A stretch of DNA of 64,000 nt from JAACFF01 sp963807975. GTDB lineage: Bacteria; Chloroflexota; Anaerolineae; Promineifilales; Promineifilaceae. Position numbers and translations under genes: made by a program. This document shows, piece by piece, positions 28,150 to 38,125 of this stretch. Under the pieces are notes generated by a model that was not told the DNA's origin, did not search any database, and saw only the letters and a list, made by a program, of their open reading frames with translations. Numbering within the stretch: the first letter of the stretch is position 1; each line of letters opens with the position of its first letter. The stretch spans positions 372,001 to 436,000 of the forward strand of contig CAWEDV010000002.1 in the NCBI GenBank assembly GCA_963807975.1, written 5' to 3'.

Positions 28150-29154
28150 ATGACCCAGAATCAATCTACTTCCGTGGATGTCGCTAAACTAGCTGGTGTG
28201 TCCCAACCTACTGTCTCTCGCTCTTTTGATCCAGACTCGCCGGTTTCACCAAGAACGCGGGCTCGTGTGCTTAAAGCAGCAGCAGAGCTTGGATATACTC
28301 CAAACGTCATCGCTCGCAGTCTTAAATCTCGCAGCACCAATATGGTTGGTATCATCATGGCCAATCTAACTTCCAGTTACTTTTATCCAAATGTCCTGGA
28401 AAAGTTTACGCTGCGGTTACAGGCGATGGGAAAACAAGTTTTACTTTTTGGTGCACCGCCGGACAGAACCGTGGATGAAATCCTACCGCACGTCTTGGGC
28501 TATCAGGTGGATTCTCTAATCATAGCCTCTACTACACCAGGACGAGCCATTATTGATGAATGTGCCCGAATCGGAACTCCCGTAATCTTGTTTAATCGCT
28601 TCTCTTCCGCAACACAAGCTAATGTCGTATGTTGTGACAACGAAGAAGGTGGGCGCCAGGTTGCCAATGCCTTTTTAGATGCCGGACATCAGCAGATTGC
28701 CTATATCGCCGGACCCAGTAGTACGGCCACGAATCAGATGCGTGAAAAAGGGTTTGTCGAGCAACTAGCAGCGCGCGGGTATGTTAATCTCTTGCGCGAA
28801 GAAGGGGGATATACCTATGATTTTGGCCGTTCTGCAGCGCGCACCCTGTTAAATAGGGATAATCCTCCAGATGCCATATTTTGTGCAGCCGATGTTATGG
28901 CTCTGGGAGCGTTGGATGTGGCCCGTTACGAACTAGGTATTCGCGTACCGCAAGAGCTGTCCATTATTGGTTTTGATGATATACCCTTGGCCAGCTGGCC
29001 AGCTTACAACTTGACCACTATTTGCCAACCAGTAGATGAAATGATCGCTGCGGCTATCGACCTGATCAGCGATAAAGACAACGGCATCCCCACTGGCCAA
29101 ACAAAACTGCTGCCGGGGAAACTGATCGTTCGTGACTCGGCGAGGATGGCCTAA
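28150..29154 (+). CDS. LacI-family transcriptional regulator (LacI-2)
   Basis: 334 residues. Helix-turn-helix SVDVAKLAGVSQPTVSRSFD, hinge TPNVIARSLKSR, effector domain MVGIIMANLTSSYFYPN, DSLIIASTTPGRAI, PQELSIIGFDDIPLASW. It is close to LacI-1 along its whole length, so a tandem duplication is likely, and the effector pockets should be similar. The gene leads straight into the SMP-30 gene (4 bp after the stop), so regulator and catabolic genes may share one transcript under the 28050 promoter. Confidence 0.93.
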   Translation: MTQNQSTSVDVAKLAGVSQPTVSRSFDPDSPVSPRTRARVLKAAAELGYTPNVIARSLKSRSTNMVGIIMANLTSSYFYPNVLEKFTLRLQAMGKQVLLFGAPPDRTVDEILPHVLGYQVDSLIIASTTPGRAIIDECARIGTPVILFNRFSSATQANVVCCDNEEGGRQVANAFLDAGHQQIAYIAGPSSTATNQMREKGFVEQLAARGYVNLLREEGGYTYDFGRSAARTLLNRDNPPDAIFCAADVMALGALDVARYELGIRVPQELSIIGFDDIPLASWPAYNLTTICQPVDEMIAAAIDLISDKDNGIPTGQTKLLPGKLIVRDSARMA

Positions 29155-29158
29155 ACTG

Positions 29159-30076
29159 ATGACAATGGCTGTAGCGTTCGCCGGAATAGACGGGTTAATT
29201 CAATCCAGCGCGAAAATCGAGCCGGTGGTTTCCGGCTTTGACTTTGCCGAAGGACCCATCTGGCATCCTGTGCAGCGGACAGTTATCTTTAGCGATATAT
29301 TGGGCAATTCAATCTACCGCTGGTCAGAAGCATCAGGCCTGGAAACGCTACGGCGCAACAGCTATATGGCCAACGGCAACAGCTATGATCAGCAGTGGCG
29401 CGTGATCACCTGTGAACATGCCACCAGCCGCCTTACCCGCACCAATTTTGCAAAAGGCAGCGAACTGGAGGTGCTGGCCACTCACTACCAGGATAAACGG
29501 CTAAACAGTCCCAACGACGTGGTTGTAAAAAGAGATGGGGCCATTTATTTTACCGATCCTACCTCGGGTCGCAGTGCAGGATATGGGGTGCCGAGGGAAC
29601 CGGAACTGCCCTTCAGCGGAGTCTACCGGCTGGAACCGGATACAAAATCATTGACTTTGCTGGTTAACGACTTTGCTAAGCCCAATGGTCTATGTTTCTC
29701 GCCAAATGAGCAGCTTTTGTATGTTAATGATACAGAAAGGCAGCATATTCGCGTGTTTGATGTAACAAAAGATGGGTTGTTGGCCAACGGCCGTCTATTT
29801 GCCCAACTGGAAGGGAATGCGCCAGGAGTTGCCGACGGTATGAAAGCAGATAGTGCCGGCCACATTTATTCTTGTGGTCCAGGAGGGATTCATATATTTA
29901 AACCAGACGGAACTCACCTAGGCATTATAGCCACGCCTGAATTCGCCACCAATTTTGTCTTTGGTGACGACGATTTATGCACCTTATACATCACCGCCAC
30001 CACGACTGTTTACCGCCTGCGAGTGCAGGTTCCAGGAATCCATCCATTTCAACGAGGGAGCAATGTCCAAAAATAG
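29159..30076 (+). CDS. SMP-30/gluconolactonase-family sugar lactone hydrolase
   Basis: Start at ATG 29159 (MTMAVAFAGIDG), just after the LacI-2 stop. 305 residues of six-bladed beta-propeller type, with metal-ligand positions typical of the family: Glu in FAEGPIWHP, Asn in LNSPNDVVV, Asn in AKPNGLCFSP and Asp in GVADGMKAD. Family members open lactones of aldonic acids (gluconolactone, xylonolactone, galactonolactone) using a divalent metal. The next gene starts inside its last codons (overlap 30063-30076), so the two are translationally coupled. This is the clearest sugar-acid enzyme in the cluster. Confidence 0.88.
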   Translation: MTMAVAFAGIDGLIQSSAKIEPVVSGFDFAEGPIWHPVQRTVIFSDILGNSIYRWSEASGLETLRRNSYMANGNSYDQQWRVITCEHATSRLTRTNFAKGSELEVLATHYQDKRLNSPNDVVVKRDGAIYFTDPTSGRSAGYGVPREPELPFSGVYRLEPDTKSLTLLVNDFAKPNGLCFSPNEQLLYVNDTERQHIRVFDVTKDGLLANGRLFAQLEGNAPGVADGMKADSAGHIYSCGPGGIHIFKPDGTHLGIIATPEFATNFVFGDDDLCTLYITATTTVYRLRVQVPGIHPFQRGSNVQK

Positions 30077-31125
30077 TTACATCATCCCTGCAAGCAATTT
30101 GCAGGATTACATGACACGCTTGTTTGAGCAATCCGGTATGAACCGTGAAGACGCCGCATATTGTGCTTATGCTATGGTACAAACCAATCTATGGGGCATC
30201 GATTCCCACGGCGTTCTCCGCGCCCCCATCTATCTCGAGCGCCTTGTCTCTGGTGCCGTGAACGCTGCTCCTACCATAGAGACCGTGCGTGGTGGCCTGG
30301 CACTAGAAGTGCTCGATGGTGATGATGGGTTGGGTTACGTGGTCGGCAAAGCGGCTATGGAGCGAGCCATCGAATTGGCAGAACAATTTAACATAGGTGC
30401 AGTGGGCGTGTTTCGTAGCAATCATTTTGGCGCAGCTGCCCTCTATGCGCAGATGGCGACACAAAGAGGCTTGATTGGTATCGTGATGACCAATGTAAAA
30501 CCCAATATCGTCGCCCCTGGCGGCAGCAAACCTATCGCCGGCAACAATCCCATCGCCATCGGCATCCCGACTTTTGCCGAGTTTCCCTTCATGCTGGACA
30601 TATCGTTGTCAAATGTTGCCGGGGGCAAACTACTGTTGGCGAGCAAGAAGGGCGAAAAAATACCGCTGGATTGGGCAACCGACAAAAACGGCCGTCCGAC
30701 TGACTGACCCGGATGAAGCATTTGCCGGCTTCCTCTTACCGGTGGGCGGGCATAAAGGGTTGGGGCTGTCCTATGTCGTTGATATTTTATCCGGCCTGAT
30801 TACTGGTGGCGTTTTCCAGGATGGCATCAAGAGCATGTACAAAGAGAAGGAAGATCCCAGCCTGACTTGCCACTTCATGATCGTCATCAATCCCTTGATA
30901 TTGATGAGTCGCGAGGTCATGCAGGAACGTATGGCTGAGTATTACAAGACGATCAAAGCATCGCCCATGTGGGATGATACGCGGGAGATGATGCTGCCGG
31001 GAGAAATTGAATATCGTACCGCACAAATCCGCCGGGAAAACGGTATTCCAATTCCTACGGCGCTTTATGAGGATTTGGCGGCCGTCGGAGTGGAGCTTAA
31101 TGTCCCTTTTTCACTTGAGGGATAA
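30063..31125 (+). pseudogene. Ldh2-type (malate/L-lactate/ureidoglycolate) NAD(P)-dependent dehydrogenase, frameshifted
   Basis: Start ATG 30063 after GAGGGAG. The first frame reads MSKNSYIIPASNLQDYMTRL, WGIDSHGVLRAPIYLERL (catalytic Ser-His region), FRSNHFGAAALYA and NNPIAIGIPT, and ends TDKNGRPTD with a TGA at about 30705. The protein resumes in another frame as DPDEAFAGFLLPVGGHKGLG, the expected continuation, to the stop at 31125. The break is a tandem ACTG duplication near 30698 (ACTGACTGAC), a net +4. Without it the protein would have about 352 residues, the family norm. These enzymes oxidise 2-hydroxy acids. It is either truly broken or an assembly artefact. Confidence 0.88.
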
Positions 31126-31156
31126 AAATTTTTGGCATTTACTGTATACGTATTCA
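31115..31156 (+). promoter_or_regulatory. Weak promoter with type I operator before the methyltransferase gene
   Basis: TGTATACGTATTCA (31143-31156) is identical to the operator at 44903-44916. A weak promoter fits the common layout: TTGAGG (31115-31120), 17-bp spacer, TTTACT (31138-31143), then the operator. The -35 lies within the end of the dehydrogenase gene, so this would be an internal promoter. Confidence 0.6.
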
Positions 31157-31221
31157 AGTGGATGAATCATTTTACCCCCAGTTTACAGCTGCTTACTGAG
31201 AGTGCTACTTAGGAGAAATAT

Positions 31222-32133
31222 ATGGAAACAATTATCACCTCTCTATCAAAAGAAGTCATTATTGGTCCTGGCCAACCATTTGTCATCATTGGCGAGCGCA
31301 TTAATCCAACGGGGCGCAAGCTTTTAGGCAAAGAGATGGCAGAAGGAAACTTTGATCGTGTGCGCCAGGACGCTGTCGCACAGGTAGAAGCTGGAGCGCA
31401 TATGCTTGATGTCAACGCCGGCGTTCCTATGGGCGATGAACCAGCGATTATGGCGGAAGCGATTCGTATTGTGCAGTCCGTCGTCGACGTGCCCATTGCC
31501 ATCGACTCTTCTGTCGTTGCTGCGCTGGCATCTGGTCTTGAAGCGTATCAGGGTAAAGCGCTGGTCAACTCCGTCACCGGTGAAACAGAGAGATTAGAAT
31601 CAGTATTGCCTTTAGTAGCTGAGCATGGCGCGGCCGTTATCGGCATTACCAACGACGAGACAGGTATTTCCCACGACATAGATGTGCGCTTCTCAGTGGC
31701 GAAAAAGATTGTGGAGCGAGCAGAATTATATGGGATTCCGCGGGAAGATGTGCTCATCGATCCGCTGGCAATGCCCGTTGGTGCTGTGCATGGCGCCGGC
31801 GTGACTTTCATCCAACTGGTACAACGCATACGCGAAGAACTGGGAGTCAATACAACCTGTGGGGCTTCGAATATTTCGTTTGGATTGCCAGGACGGCCGT
31901 CACTGAATGCCGCTTTTTTGGCCATGATTATCGGTGCCGGGATGACCTCAGCCATCACCAATCCACTTGAAAGTGAAATGGTTAAGGCGATCTTAGCTGC
32001 CGATGCACTGCTCGGCCATGATGAAAACTGCGCGGCCTGGATCACCTATTATAAGAAACAAAGTGGCACCGGGGACAGTAGTACGCGTCGCACGCGTCGC
32101 ACGCGTCGTACTCGGTCTGCTCGCAGCGGCTAG
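31222..32133 (+). CDS. Methyltetrahydrofolate:corrinoid methyltransferase (pterin-binding domain, MtgA/MtvA-like)
   Basis: 303 residues, start ATG after AGGAG. TIM-barrel pterin-binding protein: VIIGERINPTGRKLLGKEM, GAHMLDVNAGVPMGDE, PIAIDSS, LVNSVTGE, CGASNISFGLPGRPSLNAAF, MTSAITNP. These motifs match the branch that moves methyl groups between methyl-corrinoid proteins and tetrahydrofolate, not dihydropteroate synthase. It probably receives the methyl from the corrinoid protein and makes methyl-THF. The C-terminus carries an unusual basic tail with TRR repeated (31 bases after the folded part; DNA unit ACGCGTCGC at about 32083-32110). It is the only gene of the 30-37 kb run with no break. 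Confidence 0.9.
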   Translation: METIITSLSKEVIIGPGQPFVIIGERINPTGRKLLGKEMAEGNFDRVRQDAVAQVEAGAHMLDVNAGVPMGDEPAIMAEAIRIVQSVVDVPIAIDSSVVAALASGLEAYQGKALVNSVTGETERLESVLPLVAEHGAAVIGITNDETGISHDIDVRFSVAKKIVERAELYGIPREDVLIDPLAMPVGAVHGAGVTFIQLVQRIREELGVNTTCGASNISFGLPGRPSLNAAFLAMIIGAGMTSAITNPLESEMVKAILAADALLGHDENCAAWITYYKKQSGTGDSSTRRTRRTRRTRSARSG

Positions 32134-32232
32134 CAATCAGTGTGCAATTATTGGTAACAACTACAACGGGAAATGAACATTTGTGATTCATCCCGCAATT
32201 TACAATTATTTTTCGGAAAAGGAGTTAAGGAA

Positions 32233-33133
32233 ATGTCAGAAGGAAAAGCATTTTGGTGGCAAGAGATGACCGCTGAGGCCATCCAAGAACATGCAAAGAA
32301 GGATGATATCGCGATTTTGCCGTTGGGCGCCATTGAACAACATGGACCCCACTGCCCCTGTGGTGACGACAGCTACAACGCTATTGGCATGGCCGAGCAT
32401 ATTTCCCGCAAAACAGGCGTCATGCTGCTGCCCTGTCCGATGTATGGCTCGCATCCGTTCCATCATTGGGGTATGCCTGGCAATATCCCCCTTACCTACG
32501 AAACCCACATCGGTTTGGTGATGGACATTATTAAAGGGGCAACCGTCTCCGGATTCAATAAATTCATCATTTTGTCGGCACACGGGCAAGTTTCATCAAC
32601 CATCGTGGCCGTTCACAAATTAGGATTGGAAGGGATCTTCACTCTGTCCCTGCATTGGTACGATTTCTTGCGCGACGATAAAGACGTATTGGAAGACTGG
32701 ATGTGGCATGCCGACGAGGCCGAAACCTCTGTCGCCCTTTACTTGTTCCCCGAATTCGTCGATATGAGCAAAGCCGCATAAAGGTGGCGGCGAACCCTTG
32801 GTTGACCGCAAATTCATCATTGCTCCCGGTGCGCGTCCCCGTCCCGGCACGATGTATCATTTTGAAGGCACATTTGCCCGTCCTGAATATCGCGAATTGG
32901 AAAATGGCATCATCGGCGATGCAACGAAAGCCACCCGCGAGAAGGGCGAAAAAATCGTCACCCGCCTGACCGATCATGTTGCCGAGCTAATTGAAGATAT
33001 TCGCAACGATATGAGCCCGGCGTCAAGCCATTGGAAACGTGAGTATTGGAAAACAGCTAAAACGCGATCTGCAGATGGTGCAGGTTGGATGAGGAATACT
33101 GTTTTCAACTCCAATATGCGCGATCTGCAGTAA
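32233..33133 (+). pseudogene. Creatininase-family amidohydrolase/lactonase, frameshifted
   Basis: Start ATG 32233 (MSEGKAFWWQEMTAEA) with GGAG and AAGG before it; the upstream in-frame ATG at 32173 is less likely. The metal-site motif LPLGAIEQHGPHCPCGDDS is typical of the creatininase fold, as are SHPFHHWGMPGN and DEAETSVALYLFPE. The frame breaks after MSKAA near 32780 by one extra base, and resumes as GGGEPLVDRKFIIAPG through to SNMRDLQ at 33133. Members hydrolyse cyclic amides or N-formyl bonds, and relatives act in cofactor and sugar pathways. The role here is unknown. Confidence 0.82.
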
Positions 33134-33152
33134 GCTATTAAGAGGTATAAAG

Positions 33153-33930
33153 ATGCGATTTCAAGACAAAGTAGTCATTGTTACAGGGGCAACAAAAGGT
33201 ATTGGCGAAGCGTGCGCGTATGAATTTGCCAAAGAAGGGGCAAAGGTCGTTGTCACTGGTCGTTCGGTTGATTTAGGCGAACAAGTGGTTGCGGATATTA
33301 AGGCCAAGGGGGGCGATGCGTTGTTTGTACGCTGCGATATCGGTCAAAAAGCCCAAATAGATGCCCTAATTGAAGCAACTGTAGACCATTATGGAACGAT
33401 CGATGTGGTCGTTAACAATGCCGGCGTCAATCACAGCGCCGACTTTTTTGATATTGGCGAGGAAGATTGGGATTGGGTGATGAGCGTTGATTTGAAAGGC
33501 ACATTTTTCGTCAGCCAGGGCGCGGCAAAAGTGATGGTTGAACAAGGCAAAGGCGGTTCGATCGTCAATGTCTCTTCCGTCATGGCTCAATTGGCGTTGG
33601 CCGACCAGATTCCCTACTGCGCGGCCAAGGGCGGCGTGAACCAGTTGACAAAGGCGATGGCTTTGTCGCTGGTGGATAAGGGCATCCAGGTCAACTGCTG
33701 CGCACCCGGCCCGGTATTGACGGAGCTGATGGAGCGCGTGGTTCAACAATGAGGAAAAGCGCAAGCAGTTGATGGACCGGCTGCCCTTCGGCCGTATTGC
33801 CACCTGTGAAGAGATTGCACGGGTGATCATCTTCCTGGCCAGCAAGGAAGCTGAATACATGGTCGGGCAGACGATTTACCCGGATGGTGGGCGCAGCATT
33901 CAGGCGTTCCCACGGCGAATGGAGAAATAA
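33153..33930 (+). pseudogene. Short-chain dehydrogenase/reductase, frameshifted
   Basis: Start ATG 33153 after AGAGG. NAD-binding TGATKGIGEA, NNAGVNHS, catalytic Ser in NVSSVMAQ, and YCAAKGG with the Tyr and Lys. The frame is lost after TELMERVVQQ near 33740 by one base and resumes as FNNEEKRKQLMDRLPFGRIA and SKEAEYMVGQTIYPDGG, ending at 33930. Restored length is about 258 residues, normal for a classical SDR that interconverts hydroxyl and keto groups of small metabolites. Confidence 0.87.
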
Positions 33931-33934
33931 TTGT

Positions 33935-34616
33935 ATGAAGATCAGATGGTTGGCCCACGCTTCGTTCTTGATCGAAGGTGACGGTTTACGGATCATCACC
34001 GATCCTTATGAACCCAATGAGGTCATCAATTTGCCGCCCGTTACTGAGGCTGCTGATATTGTCGTCCGCAGTTCGGACGATGATGAGGCGCATTGCTTCA
34101 TGGAAACCATTCCACCCGGGTTTGAACTGGTCACGGCAACTGACATTGTGGATACCGGAGCCAACTGCTCAAAGGTGTTAATTTTTCGATGCAATTTGGT
34201 CTGAGGAAAGTCATATTCACAAAGAAGTGGTGCGCGATAATGCCATGTACCGCTTTACTCTGGAAGGCATCAACATCACCCACATGGGAGATGTCGGCAA
34301 TCCGCTAACAGAGAAACAAATGGACGCATTGGCCGGCACGGACATCCTTTTGGCCTTGGTTGGTGGCCCTCCCACCATCGAACTCGACGATCTGAATGAG
34401 GTCATCAAGCGTATTAAACCAAAAGTGATCATTCCCATGCATTATCGCATTCCCGGTCCGCGGTTCTTCATGCTGCCGGTGACGGAATTCACCGGCTATT
34501 ATCCAGAAAAGTCAGTGGCCTGGTCGGAAAGCTCGGAGGTTGAGTTCAGCCAGGATTCGCTGCCAGAAGAAACGCGGATTCTGGTCTTGAAACCGACTCT
34601 TTTTCGGGATGAATAA
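33935..34616 (+). pseudogene. Metallo-beta-lactamase-fold hydrolase (UlaG/UPF0173-like), frameshifted
   Basis: Start ATG 33935. MKIRWLAHASFLIEGDGLRI and ITDPYEPNEV match the N-terminus of the UPF0173/UlaG group, where the first His-rich loop binds metal. After about 88 codons the frame shifts in a T5 run near 34187, then continues GINITHMGDVGNPLTEKQMD, VIIPMHYRIPGPRF, to 34616. UlaG opens L-ascorbate-6-phosphate lactone, so this could be a second lactonase, but related proteins have other roles. It starts 4 bp after the SDR stop. Confidence 0.8.
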
Positions 34617-34657
34617 GACCAGGAAGTCTCGAGCGTTTACAGATCTTTGGAGGCACC

Positions 34658-36077
34658 ATGTCACAACCGAAAGTTGGTTTGATCACGTTTGGTGATCACC
34701 GGGCTCATGAATGGGAACATGTTTTCAAGAAGATGACGGAACCCCGTCATGCGAAGGCGGTGTCATTTTTTGCAGGATCTGCTCGTTGAATCTGCTGGCG
34801 GACACGGCCGTTGCCCGGACAAAAGAACAGATCGACAGCCAGGTCGACGCGCTGCGCGCGGCCGGCGTCGAAGTATTGGTCGCCCATACGCCCTGCTGGA
34901 CCTCACCCAATCTGGTCGTGCGCGGCATCCAGCGGTTGAATCTGCCAACGGTGTTGCTGGGCAACAAACATCCCGGCACCCACAGCACGGTCGGTCTGTT
35001 GGGCGCTGGCGGAACGTTAAGCCAGATTGGGTATCCACATATGCGCATTCGCGAAGATTTTAATGAAGCGCTGGCGGAGAAAGTGATGCCCTTTTTCCAG
35101 GCAGCGGCCGCGAAAGCGCGTTTGAAGGGTAAAGTGTTTGGCCTCTTTCGGCGGGCGCTCGCTGGGTATTGACACCGGTACCTTCGATCCCATGCAGTGG
35201 AAAAAGATGTTTGGCGTCGACACCGAACATATCGACCAGTTGGAAATCATTCGCCGTGCGGATCTTGTGCCGGAAGCTGACACGGAGAAGATGATGACCT
35301 GGCTGACGCGCAGTGCCGGCAAGGTGGCTTACAATGACGACAAATTCACCCCCGAAAAACTAGCATTTCAAGTGCGATGTTACCTGGCGACAATGGAAAT
35401 CATCCGCGAGATGGGTTTGGATTTTGTGGCCATCAAATGCATGCCCGACTTGACCACCCATTTCGTACCGCAGTGTATTTCGGCCGCCCTGCTGCCCAGC
35501 CCGTATGATGCTGATGGCAAACGGGACCCAATCATGATGGCCTGTGAAGCGGATGGGGACGCGGCGCTGACAATGGAGATCTTGAAGGAGATTTCCGGCG
35601 GCATGCCGGTCCTGTTTATGGATGTCAGTTACATTGACGATGAGCGGAGCACCTTTTACTTTCCCAACTGTGGCGCGTTTTGTTCCTGGTATGCAGCCCG
35701 TTCTGATGATCCGCAAGAAAATATGAAGCAGATTGAACTGCGCCCGGCCAACCGGCCCGGCGGTGGAGCGATTACCTATTTCACAACCGCTCCAGGGCCA
35801 ATGACGCTGGCGCGTTTGTATAGGGAAGACGGCCGTTACAAGATGGGCATCATTAGCGGCGAAACCGTCAATATCTCAGCAGAAGAGTACGACACCTTCG
35901 TGCAGGCGCGAGGCAGTCACCAACTGCCTACAGCCTTCCTGAAACTAGATGTAAACGTGGAACGGCTTATCAGTGGATTTGGCTCCAATCATGTAATGGG
36001 CGTGGCCGGGCAATCGTGTTGAAGAACTGGTTCATTTTTGTGAGTTAATGGACATCGAACCGCAATTCTTTGATTAG
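34658..36077 (+). pseudogene. L-fucose/L-arabinose isomerase-like protein, several frameshifts
   Basis: Start ATG 34658 (MSQPKVGLITFGDHRAHEWE) with TTGGAGG upstream. The body reads VARTKEQIDSQVDALRAAGV, SPNLVVRGIQRLNLPTVLLG, FGGRSLGIDTGTFDPMQW, FVAIKCMPDLTTHFVPQC, GDAALTMEILKEISGG, FGSNHVMGVAG and RVEELVHFCELMDIEPQFFD. At least four frame changes are needed, near 34765 (T6 run), 34788, 35141 and 36011. The family converts aldoses and ketoses using a divalent metal; this remote FucI/AraA-like branch is often found in sugar catabolic clusters with unknown substrate. It cannot be functional as read. Confidence 0.82.
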
Positions 36078-36079
36078 GC

Positions 36080-36111
36080 TTGTAGCGGTACTTCGCGAAG
36101 CACCCTTACAA
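36080..36111. repeat. Hairpin between isomerase and UroD genes
   Basis: A perfect core palindrome CTTCGCGAAG (36091-36100) is flanked by TTGTA (36080-36084) and TACAA (36107-36111), giving an interrupted stem just after the isomerase stop. There is no T-run in either direction; it may be a processing or stability element. Confidence 0.4.
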
Positions 36112-36133
36112 ACTACCATTCCTGGAGGGTTTT

Positions 36134-37371
36134 ATGGACAGACGTGAGCGATACAAAAAGATTACCAGTTTCCAAGAGGCGGATCGCGTGCCCGTTGATA
36201 TGGGCAGCCATGTCGCCTCAATTCATCGTTTCTCTTACGAGGCATTAAAGGAATATCTGAACGATCCTGACCTGGAAAACCAGGACAAGATACTGGATCG
36301 CATGGTACAAAATGTGGTGCCGGATGAGAAGCTGCTGCAGCGATATAACATCGATTTTCGCTGGATCGCGCCCCATTGGATCGATGTAGTTGATGTCAGT
36401 GACGACATTTACCGTGATATGTGGGGCATCGAGTGGCAGTATATGTTGGATGCTTACAGCGTCTATTCATCTCCATTGAGTGAAGCCAAAACGATCGCCG
36501 ATATCGAAAATCATGCCTGGCCTGATCCTAATGATCCCAAGCTGGTCACCGGCCTGAAGGAACGAGCAAAGTGGCTCTATGAGAATACCGATTATGTACT
36601 GGTCGGTGATTCGATCAAGGGTGGTATTTTAACCAAAGCGCTGCAAGTTCGCGGTTACGAGCAAATGTTTGCCGATTTGGCGAATAATATCGAAGTTGCG
36701 GAAGCATTAATGGACAAGCTGCTCGACCTATACAAGGGATTTTGGAGCAATTTCCTCGACTGCCGTAGGGCCTTATGTCCAGACAGTGTACTTCACGGAC
36801 GATATCGGCGGGCAATCATCGATGATGATTTCACCTGACACCTTTCGCCAATTGGTTAAGCCGCGCCTTGGTCAGTTTGATCGACCATATCAAAAGCTGT
36901 GCTGATGTGAAGTTCATGTACCATACGGACGGCACGGTGACGCCAGTGATGGAAGACATCATCGAGATGGGTGTGGACATCCTGAATCCTATTCAAACGT
37001 CGGCTCTGGGGATGGACACGGCCGTGCTCAAGGAACTCTACCACGGTCGGCTGTGCTTCCACGGTGCGATAGATGTGCAGCAAATGCTGCCCTTCTCCAC
37101 ACCAGATGAGGTGCGTTACGATGTGGCCAAACGGATTTATGATCTTGGACGAGGCGGTGGGTATATTCTGGCGCCCTGCCACAACATCGGCTCTGACGTG
37201 CCGCCGGAAAATACAGAAGCGATGTACGAAGCGGCACATGAATACGGCCATTACCCCATTCAACTCGACGACGTATTAAAACCTGAAGACCGGCAAAAAC
37301 CTACCGCTGAGCAAATTGCATCTCAGGCAGCACCCCCAAAACGCAAGCGGCGACCAAGACCAAGACGGTGA
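36134..37371 (+). pseudogene. UroD-superfamily protein (third paralogue), frameshifted
   Basis: Start ATG 36134 after CTGGAGGG. MDRRERYKKITSFQEADRVP, WRIAPHWIDVVD-like region, VLVGDSIKGGILTKALQVRG, then a break near 36761 (after NFLD) and another near 36866. Between them the correct frame reads GPYVQTVYFTDDIGGQSSMM. It resumes SLIDHIKSCADVKFMYHTDG, ILNPIQTSALGMDT and GGGYILAPCHNIGSDVPPEN. It ends in a basic tail (PPKRKRRPRPRR). It stands directly before corrinoid protein 37474-38124, as in the 12640/11964 pair, so it is the likely methyltransferase partner of that protein. Confidence 0.85.
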
Positions 37372-37378
37372 TCAGTAC

Positions 37379-37441
37379 TCAGTGAAAAGTGAGCAGTGAG
37401 CAGTCATTCTTAAGACTTTTTACTGTTTACCGGTCACCGGT
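37379..37441. repeat. Low-complexity intergenic repeats
   Basis: Contains GTGAGCAGTGAGCAGT (37389-37404), a short tandem of AGTGAGC, and ACCGGTCACCGGT (37429-37441), two palindromes sharing a C. Simple AGT/CAGT-rich spacers of this type are common between genes in some filamentous bacteria. No coding or regulatory role is evident. Confidence 0.4.
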
Positions 37442-37473
37442 TACTGAAAACTTGATACAGCCAAGGAGAGACC

Positions 37474-38124
37474 ATGAGCAGAGCAGATGATTTACTAGAC
37501 GAACTATACGACAATACCATTGATGGTGAACGGGATGAGGTTATCGCCTTAACCAACGAAGGGTTGGAACTGGGCATGGACCCATTGGTCATCTTGTTTG
37601 ATGGCCTCATTCCGGCGCTGGAAGAAGTGGGTCGCTTATTTGAAGAAGGCACTTTTTTCGTGCCCGAAATGTTGGTTGCGGCGAAGGCGATGCAAGGGGC
37701 GATGGACGTATTGCGGCCTCTCCTGGCCCAAACTGGCGCCAAGCCCACTGGCGTATTCGTTATGGGAACAGTGAAAGGGGATATCCACGACATCGGCAAG
37801 AATCTATGCAACATCATGCTGGAAGGAGCTGGTTTTGAAGTGATTGACCTGGGCGTCAACGTGCCGGAGCAAGCGTTTGTAGATGCCATTCGGGAACACA
37901 AGCCGGATGCTGTCGGCATGAGCGCCTTCCTTACCACAACCATGCCCATGTTTATACCGGCCATTGAAGCTATCCAGGAAGCGGGCTTTCGCGATGACGT
38001 CATCATTTATGTCGGCGGCGCGCCCGTCACCCAAGAATATTGCGACAAGGTCGGCGCTGATGGTTACGCGCCTAATGCCAGTGTCCTAGTCCGCGAATTA
38101 AAAGCGAAAATGGGTATATCCTAG
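37474..38124 (+). CDS. Corrinoid (B12-binding) methyl-carrier protein, second paralogue
   Basis: 216 residues, start ATG after AAGGAGA. The helical cap domain (MSRADDLLDELYDNTIDGER to FVPEMLVAAKAMQGA) is followed by the B12 domain with KGDIHDIGKNLCNIM (DxHxxG motif), GAGFEVIDLGVNVPEQAF, and GMSAFLTTTMPMF. It lies between a UroD-family gene and the reactivase gene (2 bp apart), so it is the methyl carrier of this locus. It is a paralogue of 11964-12593. Confidence 0.93.
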   Translation: MSRADDLLDELYDNTIDGERDEVIALTNEGLELGMDPLVILFDGLIPALEEVGRLFEEGTFFVPEMLVAAKAMQGAMDVLRPLLAQTGAKPTGVFVMGTVKGDIHDIGKNLCNIMLEGAGFEVIDLGVNVPEQAFVDAIREHKPDAVGMSAFLTTTMPMFIPAIEAIQEAGFRDDVIIYVGGAPVTQEYCDKVGADGYAPNASVLVRELKAKMGIS

Positions 38125-38125
38125 T

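Noticed and set aside
37379..37441. AGTGAGCAGT repeats as a possible CRISPR or origin iteron
   Set aside because: Only two short units, no regular spacers and no replication gene nearby; typical low-complexity spacer.
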